A stretch of 64,000 bases of DNA from an uncultured Alphaproteobacteria bacterium (GCA_902530745.1 CACABO010000001.1:1-64000); one strand, 5' to 3'; positions 41,915 through 51,236 are shown, counted from the stretch's first letter. The notes: generated by a model not told the origin, from the letters alone. Numbers and translations are program-made.

Positions 41915-42892
41915 ATGTCAATAATCAAAAAATTAGCATTAGTTATTGTTTCACTTTCACTTGTCGCTGTTAGTTCAGTGTCTTCTGCGAAGCCTTTTAG
42001 TCCAAAGAAGCCAGTTGAACTTATTATCCCAGCTGGTCAAGGTGGTGGAGCTGACGAAATTGCTAGATTAGTTCAAGGTGTTATTGAAAAGAATGACTAT
42101 GCGTCTAAGCCTGTGATTCCAATTAACAAAGCTGGTGGATCAGGTGGTGAGGCTATGACTTATGTTAAGAAAAAAGCTGGTGATGAGCACACACTTATCA
42201 TCACTCTTAACAACGTTCTTACAACACCGGTTAACCAACCAGAATTAGGTATCGACTTCTTCAATGATTTCACACCTTTAGCAAGACTTATCACTGATAC
42301 ATTCTTAGTTTGGATTGCAACAGAGGGTAAGAACACTGCTGGTGTTGAAACTTTTGATGATTTCATCGACCTCGCAAGAGGAAATGGTCTAGTGATGGGT
42401 GGTACAGGAAGTATGTCTGAGGACGAATTACTTCTTGGTATGATGAGAGGTCAATTTGGATTTGATGCTAAGTATGTTCCATACAGCGGCGGTGGTGCTG
42501 TTGCAAAGGGACTTGTTGGTGGCGAGTCTGACTTCACATTAAACAACCCTTCAGAGCAAATGGGTTTCTATCAATCAGGTGACTCAAAAGCATTAGTTAT
42601 GATGACTCCTGAGAGAAATCCTGCATTCCCTGAAGTACCATCTTCATATGAATTAGGTTATCCTGATCTTGAGTACTACATGATGAGAGCATTTATGGCT
42701 CCAGCTGGTATTGATGCAGAGGTAGAGAAGTACTACACAGGACTTCTTCACACTGTTTATCATGATAACGAGTTCCAAACTTTCAACATCGACGACGGAA
42801 AGTTAATGAGCTGGTTAGAGGGTTTTGGTCTTAAAGATTTCTTAGCAATCGAATATGCTAAGCACGGTGAGATCATTAAAAACTTTAACTAA
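41915..42892 (+). CDS. tctC: Tripartite tricarboxylate transporter substrate-binding protein (TctC/Bug)
   Basis: Signal peptide; KPVELIIPAGQGGGADEIARLV; KAGGSGGEAMTYV; strong SD TAGGAGGA. Confidence 0.93.
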   Translation: MSIIKKLALVIVSLSLVAVSSVSSAKPFSPKKPVELIIPAGQGGGADEIARLVQGVIEKNDYASKPVIPINKAGGSGGEAMTYVKKKAGDEHTLIITLNNVLTTPVNQPELGIDFFNDFTPLARLITDTFLVWIATEGKNTAGVETFDDFIDLARGNGLVMGGTGSMSEDELLLGMMRGQFGFDAKYVPYSGGGAVAKGLVGGESDFTLNNPSEQMGFYQSGDSKALVMMTPERNPAFPEVPSSYELGYPDLEYYMMRAFMAPAGIDAEVEKYYTGLLHTVYHDNEFQTFNIDDGKLMSWLEGFGLKDFLAIEYAKHGEIIKNFN

Positions 42893-42911
42893 TACTTAAA
42901 TTAAGAATGAT

Positions 42912-43436
42912 ATGAGCATAACAAACAAAATAACTGTCAAAAGAGCAGAAATTGCAGTGGCGGTTATTTTAGCGTTATGCTCAATCGCTCTGATGATTAA
43001 AAGTGCTGAGAATAGAATTACATGGAACGCGGAAGAAAACATGGGTGCGGGATTTCTTCCTTTTTACCTTTCTCTTGGCATGTTTATTTGTACCGTCCTT
43101 ACCATAATAAAATTTGTTCTAAAAAGGTCACCACAATCTAAAGATGACTCTCCTTTTATTGATGCTGAAGCATTCAAATATATTGCAGTAACAATTATTT
43201 CATTAGTTATTTTAGTTTTAGCAATAGGCTACTTGGGAATTTACTTTTCACTTATCTTTTTTTTAGCTTTTTATCTTAGATATTTTAGTTCTAAAAGTGT
43301 CCTATTTATATCTGTATTTTCTTTAATCACACCAGTTTTAACCTTTTTATTTTTTGAATGGCTTTTAAAAATACCTTTACCTCAAGGTATTTCAGAGCCC
43401 TTATTTTATCCAGTATACGATTTTATGTATTCATAA
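42912..43436 (+). CDS. tctB: Tripartite tricarboxylate transporter small permease (TctB)
   Basis: 4-TM small protein between tctC and tctA; MGAGFLPFYLSLGM. Confidence 0.85.
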   Translation: MSITNKITVKRAEIAVAVILALCSIALMIKSAENRITWNAEENMGAGFLPFYLSLGMFICTVLTIIKFVLKRSPQSKDDSPFIDAEAFKYIAVTIISLVILVLAIGYLGIYFSLIFFLAFYLRYFSSKSVLFISVFSLITPVLTFLFFEWLLKIPLPQGISEPLFYPVYDFMYS

Positions 43437-43464
43437 TGAGATTGGTAAAGTAAAGACATAAAAA

Positions 43465-44988
43465 ATGGATGTATTTATACTTCTTTTAGAGGGAATTTTT
43501 GTATCCTTTCAACCCTTAAACCTTGGTCTTTTAATATTCGGCTGTCTAATTGGTTTATTCGTGGGTGCAATGCCTGGTCTTGGTTCAGTTAATGGTGTTG
43601 CTATACTTATTCCAATTACATTTATTATACCACCCACTGCAGCAATAATATTTTTAGCAGCTGTCTATTACGGCGCTATGTATGGAGGTGCCATAAGTTC
43701 AGTTATGCTAGGTATACCTGGAGCTTCAACTGCTGTAGCTACAGTTTTTGATGGAAGACCCTTAGCTGTTAAAGGAGAAGCTATGACAGCTTTAACTGCA
43801 GCAGCAGTCGGCTCTTTCGTTGGTGGTACTGTATCTGTAATTTTATTTACTTTATTTGCACCACCTCTGGCTGAGGTAGCACTAAGATTTAATGCGCCTG
43901 AAACCTTTGCATTAATGGTAATGGCATTTGCGACATTTGTAGGCTTAGGTGGAGATGACGTTCCAAAAACTATTTTTTCTATATTAATTGGATTAGCTTT
44001 ATCAACTATAGGCTTAGATCTAATTACAGGAAAGCCAAGATTAATTTTCTTTAATATCCCAGGATTTCTTCATGGAATTAATTTCCTTGTACTTGCTATC
44101 GGAATTTACGGAATTGGCGAAATGCTTTGGACCCTTGAAGAAACAAAAGGTAAAGTTCAAATGTCAAAATTATCAGTCAACATGAAGGAAGTTGGAAGAG
44201 CATTTGGCGCTCTTAAAAAAACTATAATGGCAATGAACATTGGTTCTTTTCTAGGTTTCTTTGTAGGAATTCTCCCTGCGGCAGGTGCCACACCGGCATC
44301 ACTTATGTCATATGGAATTACAAAACAATTATCAAAAAATTCAAAAGAATTTGGTTCAGGTGTCCCTGCTGGAGTTGTTGCTCCAGAATGTGCAAATAAT
44401 TCTGCTAGCACTGGAAGCATGCTCCCTATGTTAACATTAGGTATTCCAGGGTCACCTACAACTGCTATTTTACTTGGGGGGATGATTTTATGGGGACTTA
44501 CACCAGGCCCTCTTTTATTTACTCAAGAGCCCGAGTTTGTTTGGGGCTTAATTGGTAGTCTTTACATTGCTAACTTCTTTACACTGGTTTTAAATATTGC
44601 GTTAATTCCAGCTTTTTTAATGGTATTAAGGATACCATTTGCCATCTTGGCCCCGGTTATTTTTGTTCTTTGTGTAACAGGCGGTTATGCACCTACACAA
44701 AGTCTTCACGACGTATGGTTAATGTTGCTATTCGGTTTTGCAGGATACATTTTGAGAAAATTAGATTACCCTGTGGCACCAGCTGTTTTATCTATTGTTC
44801 TTGGTCCATTAGCTGAAAAAGCCTTAAGACAGTCTCTAATTTTATCTGATGGTAGTATGGGAATATTTTTTGATATGTCAGAAAAACCTATTGCTGCAAT
44901 CATAATGTATATTGCAATTGTACTTTTAATTATGCCAGCATTTGGTCCTCTCTATAGAAAATTTTTTAAAAAAGCACAGACAACTTAA
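43465..44988 (+). CDS. tctA: Tripartite tricarboxylate transporter large permease (TctA)
   Basis: GLFVGAMPGLGSVNGVAILIP; MYGGAISSVMLGIPG; ECANNSASTGSMLPMLTLGIPGSPTTAILLGG. Confidence 0.96.
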   Translation: MDVFILLLEGIFVSFQPLNLGLLIFGCLIGLFVGAMPGLGSVNGVAILIPITFIIPPTAAIIFLAAVYYGAMYGGAISSVMLGIPGASTAVATVFDGRPLAVKGEAMTALTAAAVGSFVGGTVSVILFTLFAPPLAEVALRFNAPETFALMVMAFATFVGLGGDDVPKTIFSILIGLALSTIGLDLITGKPRLIFFNIPGFLHGINFLVLAIGIYGIGEMLWTLEETKGKVQMSKLSVNMKEVGRAFGALKKTIMAMNIGSFLGFFVGILPAAGATPASLMSYGITKQLSKNSKEFGSGVPAGVVAPECANNSASTGSMLPMLTLGIPGSPTTAILLGGMILWGLTPGPLLFTQEPEFVWGLIGSLYIANFFTLVLNIALIPAFLMVLRIPFAILAPVIFVLCVTGGYAPTQSLHDVWLMLLFGFAGYILRKLDYPVAPAVLSIVLGPLAEKALRQSLILSDGSMGIFFDMSEKPIAAIIMYIAIVLLIMPAFGPLYRKFFKKAQTT

Positions 44989-45648
44989 ATGATCCAAAAA
45001 ATAGGACCGGTAAACCTAAAAGGTAAGGTATACGACTCACTAAAAAAATATATTTTGTCACTTAATATATATTTAAAACAAAGTGATTTTCATCTAGATG
45101 AAAGACAATTGTCTGAAAAGCTAGGAGTTAGTCGGACACCTATTCGAGAAGCTGTAGCTAAATTAGAGCAAGAGGGAATTGTTAAAACAGTCCCAAGAAG
45201 AGGCGTATTTGTGCACAGAAAATCAAAAAAAGAATTGATTGATATAGTAACTGTATGGGCAGGTCTAGAGGGTTATGCAGCTCATTTAATTATTGCTAAT
45301 TCCACCAAAGATGAGATTGAAAGTTTAAATAAGTATTGTCATTACTCAAAAGAGAACGTTTTGTCTGAACTTGATAACTACTCAAATGATAATATTAAAT
45401 TTCATAATCAAATTATGAAATTAACTAAAGTAAAATTAATGGGAGAAATTTTAGAGTCACAGTTAATTCATTTACAATACTTGAGGAAAAAATTTGTAAT
45501 AGAGTCTCATAGAGCTGTGAAATCAATTGATGAACATAATGACATTGTTAGATCTCTTGTCGCAGGCCAGGGATCAAAAGCAGAAAAACTTCTTAAAAAT
45601 CACGCACTTACTTTAGTCGATAAGATACAAGAAAGCATTAATTCTTAA
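44989..45648 (+). CDS. GntR-family (FadR/FCD subfamily) transcriptional regulator
   Basis: wHTH LDERQLSEKLGVSRTPIREAVAKLEQEGIVKTVPRRGVFV; FCD-like C-terminus. Confidence 0.92.
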   Translation: MIQKIGPVNLKGKVYDSLKKYILSLNIYLKQSDFHLDERQLSEKLGVSRTPIREAVAKLEQEGIVKTVPRRGVFVHRKSKKELIDIVTVWAGLEGYAAHLIIANSTKDEIESLNKYCHYSKENVLSELDNYSNDNIKFHNQIMKLTKVKLMGEILESQLIHLQYLRKKFVIESHRAVKSIDEHNDIVRSLVAGQGSKAEKLLKNHALTLVDKIQESINS

Positions 45649-45677
45649 GGCAAAATTCTTTGCAAGACCTCTAAATC

Positions 45678-45694
45678 TGGTATACATTATACCA
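45678..45694. promoter_or_regulatory. Putative GntR (FadR-type) operator upstream of the ThDP enzyme gene
   Basis: TGGTATA-CAT-TATACCA perfect 17-bp palindrome, 17 nt before the ATG. Confidence 0.75.
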
Positions 45695-45711
45695 CCAGGG
45701 AGAGGTTAAAA

Positions 45712-47388
45712 ATGTCTACAGGATCTAATGAACAAATGATAACTGGCGGGGAGCTGGTTGCTAAAGCTCTTAAAGCAGAGGGAGTTGAGGTTATTTACAC
45801 TTTATGTGGGGGACACATTATTGATATTTACAATGGATGTCTAAACGAAGGAATTAAAATTATTGACGTACGTCATGAAGAAGTTGCCTCTCATGCAGCT
45901 GATGGTTATGCAAGAATGACAGGTAAACCTGGGTGTGCAGTTGTTACTGCTGGACCAGGCACGACACATGCATTAACAGGAGTAGCAAATGCTTTTAGAG
46001 CTGAAATCCCAATGCTTTTAATAGGAGGACAAAGTTCACTCACACAACATAAAATGGGATCTTTACAAGATTTACCTCACGTAGACATGATGCAACCAAT
46101 TACAAAATTTGCAGCAACTGTAATGTCAACCGAGAGATGTGCAGACATGGTATCAATGGCTTTTAGGGAAACTAGAAATGGATCTTTTGGTCCATCATTT
46201 TTAGAAATTCCAAGAGACATACTTGACTCTTCAATTCCAATGAGCAAAGCCGTCTTACCAGAAGCTGGTAAATATAGTGCTTCATCAAAAACATTAGCAG
46301 ACCCAGTAGATGTACAAAAAGCTGCAGACATAATTTCAAATGCAGAGAGACCATGCATACTTTTAGGTCAACAGGTTTGGACTTGCCAATCTACGAAAGA
46401 TGCAATCGACTTTGTTAAAAATATGAATATCCCTGCTTATTTAAATGGTGCAGCAAGAGGTTCAATGCCTCCTGGAGACCCACATCACTTTCACAGAACA
46501 AGAAGAAATGCCTTTACCAAGTCAGATTGTATCATAATTGTTGGAACACCTTTTGATTTTAGAATGGGTTACGGTAAAAGATTAAATCCTAACGCAACTG
46601 TTATTCAAATTGATATGGACTATAGAACTGTTGGAAAAAATAGAGATATATCACTTGGTTTAGTTGGACATATAGGAACAACTCTAAAGGCTATCTCTGA
46701 AGCAGGAACAAAAAAAGATCGATCAGATTGGTTTAATGAACTTCGATCTGGAGAAGAGGCAGCTTTAGAAAAATTGATGCCTACATTTACAACAGATAAA
46801 TCTCCTATTAGTCCTTATAGAGTAGCTTGGGAACTCAACCAGTTTTTAAATGAAGATACTATATACATAGGTGATGGAGGAGACGTTGTAACCATAAGTG
46901 CTCAAGCAGTTCAACCTAGAATGCCTGGTGCTTGGATGGACCCAGGGCCCCTTGGAACTTTAGGTGTCGGAGTACCATACGCGCTTGCAGCCAAATTAGC
47001 TGCACCTGAAAAAGAAATTCTTTTATATTGTGGTGATGGTGCTTTTTCGATGACCGGAATGGACTTCGAGGCTTTTGTCAGACACAAAGCACCTGTTTTA
47101 ACAGTTATTGGTAATAACTCTGCTCAAAACCAGATCAGATTTGGTCAAATTATGAAGTATGGTGAAGATAAAGGAAATGTTGGAAACATCTTGGGTGATG
47201 TTAACTTTGATGAGTTTGCAAAAATCTTTGGTGGTCATGGCGAAGCTGTTAGAGAAGCAAAAGAAATCCAACCTGCCCTTCAAAGAGCTAGAGAAGCCGT
47301 AAAGTCAGGTATACCTGCAATCGTAAATATTTGGGTGGATAAAGAAGAATTTGCTCCTGGTACAAAAAACCAGACTATGTACAAATAA
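45712..47388 (+). CDS. ThDP-dependent enzyme, 2-hydroxyacyl-CoA lyase / acetolactate-synthase-like family (possible oxalyl-CoA decarboxylase role)
   Basis: DVRHEEVASHAADGYARMTGKPGCAVVTAGPG; GDGAFSMTGMDFEAFVRHKAPVLTVIGNN (ThDP motif); C-terminus GTKNQTMYK; no canonical Oxc signature. Confidence 0.85.
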   Translation: MSTGSNEQMITGGELVAKALKAEGVEVIYTLCGGHIIDIYNGCLNEGIKIIDVRHEEVASHAADGYARMTGKPGCAVVTAGPGTTHALTGVANAFRAEIPMLLIGGQSSLTQHKMGSLQDLPHVDMMQPITKFAATVMSTERCADMVSMAFRETRNGSFGPSFLEIPRDILDSSIPMSKAVLPEAGKYSASSKTLADPVDVQKAADIISNAERPCILLGQQVWTCQSTKDAIDFVKNMNIPAYLNGAARGSMPPGDPHHFHRTRRNAFTKSDCIIIVGTPFDFRMGYGKRLNPNATVIQIDMDYRTVGKNRDISLGLVGHIGTTLKAISEAGTKKDRSDWFNELRSGEEAALEKLMPTFTTDKSPISPYRVAWELNQFLNEDTIYIGDGGDVVTISAQAVQPRMPGAWMDPGPLGTLGVGVPYALAAKLAAPEKEILLYCGDGAFSMTGMDFEAFVRHKAPVLTVIGNNSAQNQIRFGQIMKYGEDKGNVGNILGDVNFDEFAKIFGGHGEAVREAKEIQPALQRAREAVKSGIPAIVNIWVDKEEFAPGTKNQTMYK

Positions 47389-47404
47389 ACTTTAGGAGGA
47401 AACT

Positions 47405-48652
47405 ATGGAAGCTTTAAAAGGTGTCAAAATATTAGACATGACACACGTCCAGTCCGGACCAACTTGCACACAATTACTAGCTTGGTTTGGTGCAGATGTC
47501 GTAAAAGTTGAAAGACCAGGAGTGGGTGATGCTACAAGAGGTCAGCTAAGAGACGTTCCTGATGCAGACAGTTTGTACTTTACAATGCTAAACTCAAATA
47601 AAAGAAGCATAACATTAAACCCAAAGAAACCAGAGGGTTCAAAAATATTTACTAAGTTAATCCAAGAGTGTGATGTCATGGTAGAAAATTTTGCTCCTGG
47701 TGCTTTAGATAGAATGGGCTTTTCATGGGAAAAAATACAAGAAATAAATCCAAGAATGATTTATGCGTCTGTTAAAGGTTTTGGTCCTGGCAAATATGAA
47801 GATTGTAAAGTTTATGAGAATGTTGCTCAGTGCGCAGGTGGATCTGCTTCAACTACAGGTATGCTTGGAGAAGTTCCTTTAGTCACCGGTGCACAAATAG
47901 GAGATAGTGGAACAGGACTACACTTAGCATTGGGTATAGTTACTGCTTTATTCCATAGAGAAAAGTCAGGAAAGGGACAAAGAGTATCTGCCGCAATGCA
48001 AGATGGAGTTTTAAATCTTTGCAGAGTTAAACTTCGTGACCAACAAAGACTTTCAAGAGGGCCTTTAAAAGAATACTCTCAATTTGGAGAAGACATTCCT
48101 TTTGGTGACTCTACGCCTCGCGCAGGTAACGACTCAGGTGGTGGTCAGCCAGGAAGAATTCTAAAATGTAAAGGTTGGGAAAAGGATCCTAATGCATATA
48201 CATATTTTATTACCCAGGCGGCTGTTTGGGAAAAAGTATGTGATGTTATTGGTAAACCCGAATGGAAAGAGGATGAAAATTACTCAACTCCTGCTAAAAG
48301 ACTACCAAGGTTAAACGAAATATTTGATACAATTGAGTCATGGACAATGACTAAGACTAAATTTGAGGTTATGGATATATGTAACCCTTTAGATATACCA
48401 GTAGGTCCAATATTATCTCTAAAAGAATTAGCTGAAGATCAAGGCCTGAGAGACACTAATACTATAGTCGAAGTCGATCACCCTGAACGAGGGAAATATT
48501 TGACTGTTGGTAATCCAATTAAGTTATCTGACTCCCCAGCAAAAGTTGAAAGATCTCCACTTCTCGGAGAGCATACTGATGAGATATTAAAAGAATTTTG
48601 TCAGATGAGTGACGATGAAATTAAAGCTGTAAGAGAGGCCGGAGCAGTATAA
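47405..48652 (+). CDS. frc: Class III (CaiB/BaiF) CoA-transferase, formyl-CoA:oxalate CoA-transferase-like
   Basis: [70 protein letters not shown] (catalytic Asp); [24 protein letters not shown]. Confidence 0.88.
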   Translation: MEALKGVKILDMTHVQSGPTCTQLLAWFGADVVKVERPGVGDATRGQLRDVPDADSLYFTMLNSNKRSITLNPKKPEGSKIFTKLIQECDVMVENFAPGALDRMGFSWEKIQEINPRMIYASVKGFGPGKYEDCKVYENVAQCAGGSASTTGMLGEVPLVTGAQIGDSGTGLHLALGIVTALFHREKSGKGQRVSAAMQDGVLNLCRVKLRDQQRLSRGPLKEYSQFGEDIPFGDSTPRAGNDSGGGQPGRILKCKGWEKDPNAYTYFITQAAVWEKVCDVIGKPEWKEDENYSTPAKRLPRLNEIFDTIESWTMTKTKFEVMDICNPLDIPVGPILSLKELAEDQGLRDTNTIVEVDHPERGKYLTVGNPIKLSDSPAKVERSPLLGEHTDEILKEFCQMSDDEIKAVREAGAV

Positions 48653-48678
48653 GATATATTTTAATTTAAGGAGCAATA

Positions 48679-49596
48679 ATGAAAATAATTTTAATGGGGC
48701 AACAGGCATTTGGAAAAAGTGCTTTAGAAAAATTCCATACAGAAACAGACCATGAAGTAGTAGCGGTATATTGTGCACCTGACAAAGAGGGTAAACCAGT
48801 CGATCCTGTTAAAGAATACGCTCAAAGTTTTAGTTTGCCTGTTTACCAACCCTCAAATTTTAAAGACCAAGAGGTACTAGACCAAATTAAGTCTCATGGT
48901 GCGGACTTATGTGTCATGGCTTATGTAATAATTTTTGTGCCTGAAGGAGCGAGAGATATTCCTACTCATGGATCTATTTGTTTTCACCCCTCACTACTTC
49001 CACTCCATAGAGGACCAAGTTCAATAAACTGGCCTATAATTGGTGGCTCCACAAAAACAGGTCTTTCAATTTTTTATCCAAATGATGGGCTAGATGAGGG
49101 TGAAATATTACTTCAAAAAGAAGTTGATATTGGTCCTGATGATACTTTAGGAGATGTTTACTTTAAAAAGATATTTCCATTAGGTCTTGAAGCTTGTGTT
49201 GAAGCTGCAAATTTAATTGAGTCTGGTAATGCACCAAAGACACCTCAAGATGACTCTAAAGCAACATATGAGTCTTGGTGTAAAAAAAGTGATGCAAGAA
49301 TTGATTGGAAAAAACCCGGAAACGAAATTTATAATTTAATAAGGGGTTGCAACCCTCAGCCTGGTGCATGGGCTGAATTCATGGGTGATGAGTATGTCTT
49401 TTATGACACTAAGTTTATTGACGAGCAAAGTGCTGAGCATTTTCCAGGTCAAATCATATCAATTAATGCTGAAAACGTCAGAATCGCAGTTAAAGGTGGA
49501 TTTATTGAGGTATCAAGATTTAAATCAGACCAAGGTAAATTATTTGTTAAAGACATGAATACTGCAGTATTTACAGAGGGTGATTTATTCTCATAA
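48679..49596 (+). CDS. Formyltransferase/hydrolase-domain protein resembling the N-terminal domain of 10-formyl-THF dehydrogenase
   Basis: THGSICFHPSLLPLHRGPSSINWPII; SIFYPNDGLDEGEILLQKEVDIGPDDT; ARIDWKKPGNEIYNLIRGCNPQPGAW. Confidence 0.85.
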   Translation: MKIILMGQQAFGKSALEKFHTETDHEVVAVYCAPDKEGKPVDPVKEYAQSFSLPVYQPSNFKDQEVLDQIKSHGADLCVMAYVIIFVPEGARDIPTHGSICFHPSLLPLHRGPSSINWPIIGGSTKTGLSIFYPNDGLDEGEILLQKEVDIGPDDTLGDVYFKKIFPLGLEACVEAANLIESGNAPKTPQDDSKATYESWCKKSDARIDWKKPGNEIYNLIRGCNPQPGAWAEFMGDEYVFYDTKFIDEQSAEHFPGQIISINAENVRIAVKGGFIEVSRFKSDQGKLFVKDMNTAVFTEGDLFS

Positions 49597-49605
49597 TAGC
49601 TTTTA

Positions 49606-50100
49606 GTGGCTAAACTTAATAAAGATTCACTTAAGACCTTATCATATATAACTTATTTCATAATACTTTTTGTATTCTGGTTTATTTTATCTGGTTACCT
49701 TAAATCGCTTTTACTTTTTTTTGGACTAGTCAGTGTTCTTTTTGTTTTTTGGATGTCTTATAGAGCTAAAGCTCTCGAGGAAGACTCTCTTCCTTTAAAA
49801 ATTATTCTTAGATTACCATTTTATTGGATTTGGTTATTTAAAGAAATTTTTAAATCTGGAATTACGACAACAGCTTTAATATGGAATGGTAAATACTCTC
49901 CACAACTAATAAGTGTTAAAGCATCTCAGAAGAATAGAACAGGTATTGCAAACTATGCAAACGCTATAACTCTTACTCCGGGTACAGTAACAATAGAAGT
50001 AGATAAAAAAACATTTCTAGTTCACGCATTAAGTAAGAAGCTATCAGAAGACTTGCAAACAGATGATATGAACAAAGTAATTACGGATTTAGATAAATGA
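49606..50100 (+). CDS. mnhE: Mrp/Mnh antiporter subunit E
   Basis: LRLPFYWIWLFKEIFKSG; ITLTPGTVTIEV; GTG start; cluster context. Confidence 0.9.
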   Translation: MAKLNKDSLKTLSYITYFIILFVFWFILSGYLKSLLLFFGLVSVLFVFWMSYRAKALEEDSLPLKIILRLPFYWIWLFKEIFKSGITTTALIWNGKYSPQLISVKASQKNRTGIANYANAITLTPGTVTIEVDKKTFLVHALSKKLSEDLQTDDMNKVITDLDK

Positions 50101-50366
50101 TTTTTTTTGCAACTTTAATTGTTCTGGGCGTCTCTGTAGCATTATGTTTAGTTCGAGCAATCAAAGGACCAACTCCTTTTGATAGGATATTATCTATATC
50201 AAGCATTGGAACTATTATAGCCATAGGTATCAGTGTTCATGGTTTTGCATTTGATAGACCTGATTTTGTCGATATTTCTTTGATGTATATACTTTTGAAT
50301 TTTTTAGGCACCATTGCAATACTTAGGTATTACAAAATAAAAAGAAAAAAAAGTAATGTCGTATAA
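50097..50366 (+). CDS. mnhF: Mrp/Mnh antiporter subunit F
   Basis: LCLVRAIKGPTPFDRILSIS; FVDISLMYILLNFLGTIAILRY. Confidence 0.9.
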   Translation: MIFFATLIVLGVSVALCLVRAIKGPTPFDRILSISSIGTIIAIGISVHGFAFDRPDFVDISLMYILLNFLGTIAILRYYKIKRKKSNVV

Positions 50367-50670
50367 TTATATCGAGTTAATTTCTTTAGTCTTATTAGCT
50401 ATTGGCTGCTTCTTCATTTTATCTGGAAGTCTAGGCCTTATAAAGTTACCCGATGTATTTAGTCGAATTCATGCTGCTGGTTTAATTGATACTCTAGGAT
50501 CAGGTTTTATAGTCTTAGCTTTGATAGTTTATTCTGGTTTTAGTTTATTAAGTCTTAAACTTTTATTAATACCGTTATTTTTAATTTTTACTAGCCCTGT
50601 AACAGGCCATGCAATAGCTCTATTTGCACATGAGTCGGGGTATAAGCCAAAGGGAAAAAATAAAAAATGA
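50356..50670 (+). CDS. mnhG: Mrp/Mnh antiporter subunit G
   Basis: GSLGLIKLPDVFSRIHAAGLIDTLG; FTSPVTGHAIALFAH. Confidence 0.92.
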   Translation: MSYNYIELISLVLLAIGCFFILSGSLGLIKLPDVFSRIHAAGLIDTLGSGFIVLALIVYSGFSLLSLKLLLIPLFLIFTSPVTGHAIALFAHESGYKPKGKNKK

Positions 50671-51236
50671 ACTTTTTATTAATTAATTTTTTCTTAATTT
50701 CGCTTCTATTGGTAACAACCTTTTTTATTTTTAAAACCACGTCATTAATAAGTATTGTTGCACTCACAGGCGCTTTTACTTTGTTATGCTCAGCTATATA
50801 TGTGAATTTAGATGCGGTTGATGTAGCATTTACTGAAGCTGCAGTTGGTTCTGGTATATCAACAATTTTAATGGTAATGGCTGCTGCGAAATTACCAGAA
50901 GGAAAAAAAAATAAATTAATAAACTTATTTCCAAGCATTATTCTTGCAGTAGCGATATCACTTATATTGATTATTATAATTGCAAACCTCCCTTTATTAG
51001 GAGATCCTAATGCACCAATACATCTTCATGTAGTTCCAGAGTACTTAAAGGAAAGTAAAGATTTTTTTCATATACCTAATGTTGTTACTAATATTTTAGC
51101 AAGTTATAGAGGTTTTGATACTTTGGGAGAAACAATAGTAATATTTACCGCAGGCTTAGGTGTCATTGCTTTATTAACTAGCAACACTCTTAATCGTAAA
51201 ACTAATTTTAAAAAAAATAAAAAAAATGAGAGATAA
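50667..51236 (+). CDS. DUF4040/MbhD-MbhE-like subunit (split MrpA C-terminal part)
   Basis: DAVDVAFTEAAVGSGISTILMVMA motif; RGFDTLGETIVIFTAGLGVIALL. Confidence 0.87.
   Translation: MNFLLINFFLISLLLVTTFFIFKTTSLISIVALTGAFTLLCSAIYVNLDAVDVAFTEAAVGSGISTILMVMAAAKLPEGKKNKLINLFPSIILAVAISLILIIIIANLPLLGDPNAPIHLHVVPEYLKESKDFFHIPNVVTNILASYRGFDTLGETIVIFTAGLGVIALLTSNTLNRKTNFKKNKKNER

Noticed and set aside
42895-42905. CTTAAATTAAG inverted repeat between tctC and tctB
   Set aside because: One-nt spacer cannot form a stable hairpin and AT-rich palindromes of this size are common here.
43413-43418. GTATAC hexamer near the tctB end, and another at 45028-45033 in gntR, as possible extra operators
   Set aside because: Lack the full 13-mer core and dyad; lie within coding sequence and are expected by chance.
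45712-47388. Annotating the ThDP enzyme simply as oxalyl-CoA decarboxylase
   Set aside because: Key Oxc motifs are absent; only the neighbourhood suggests oxalate, so substrate is left open.
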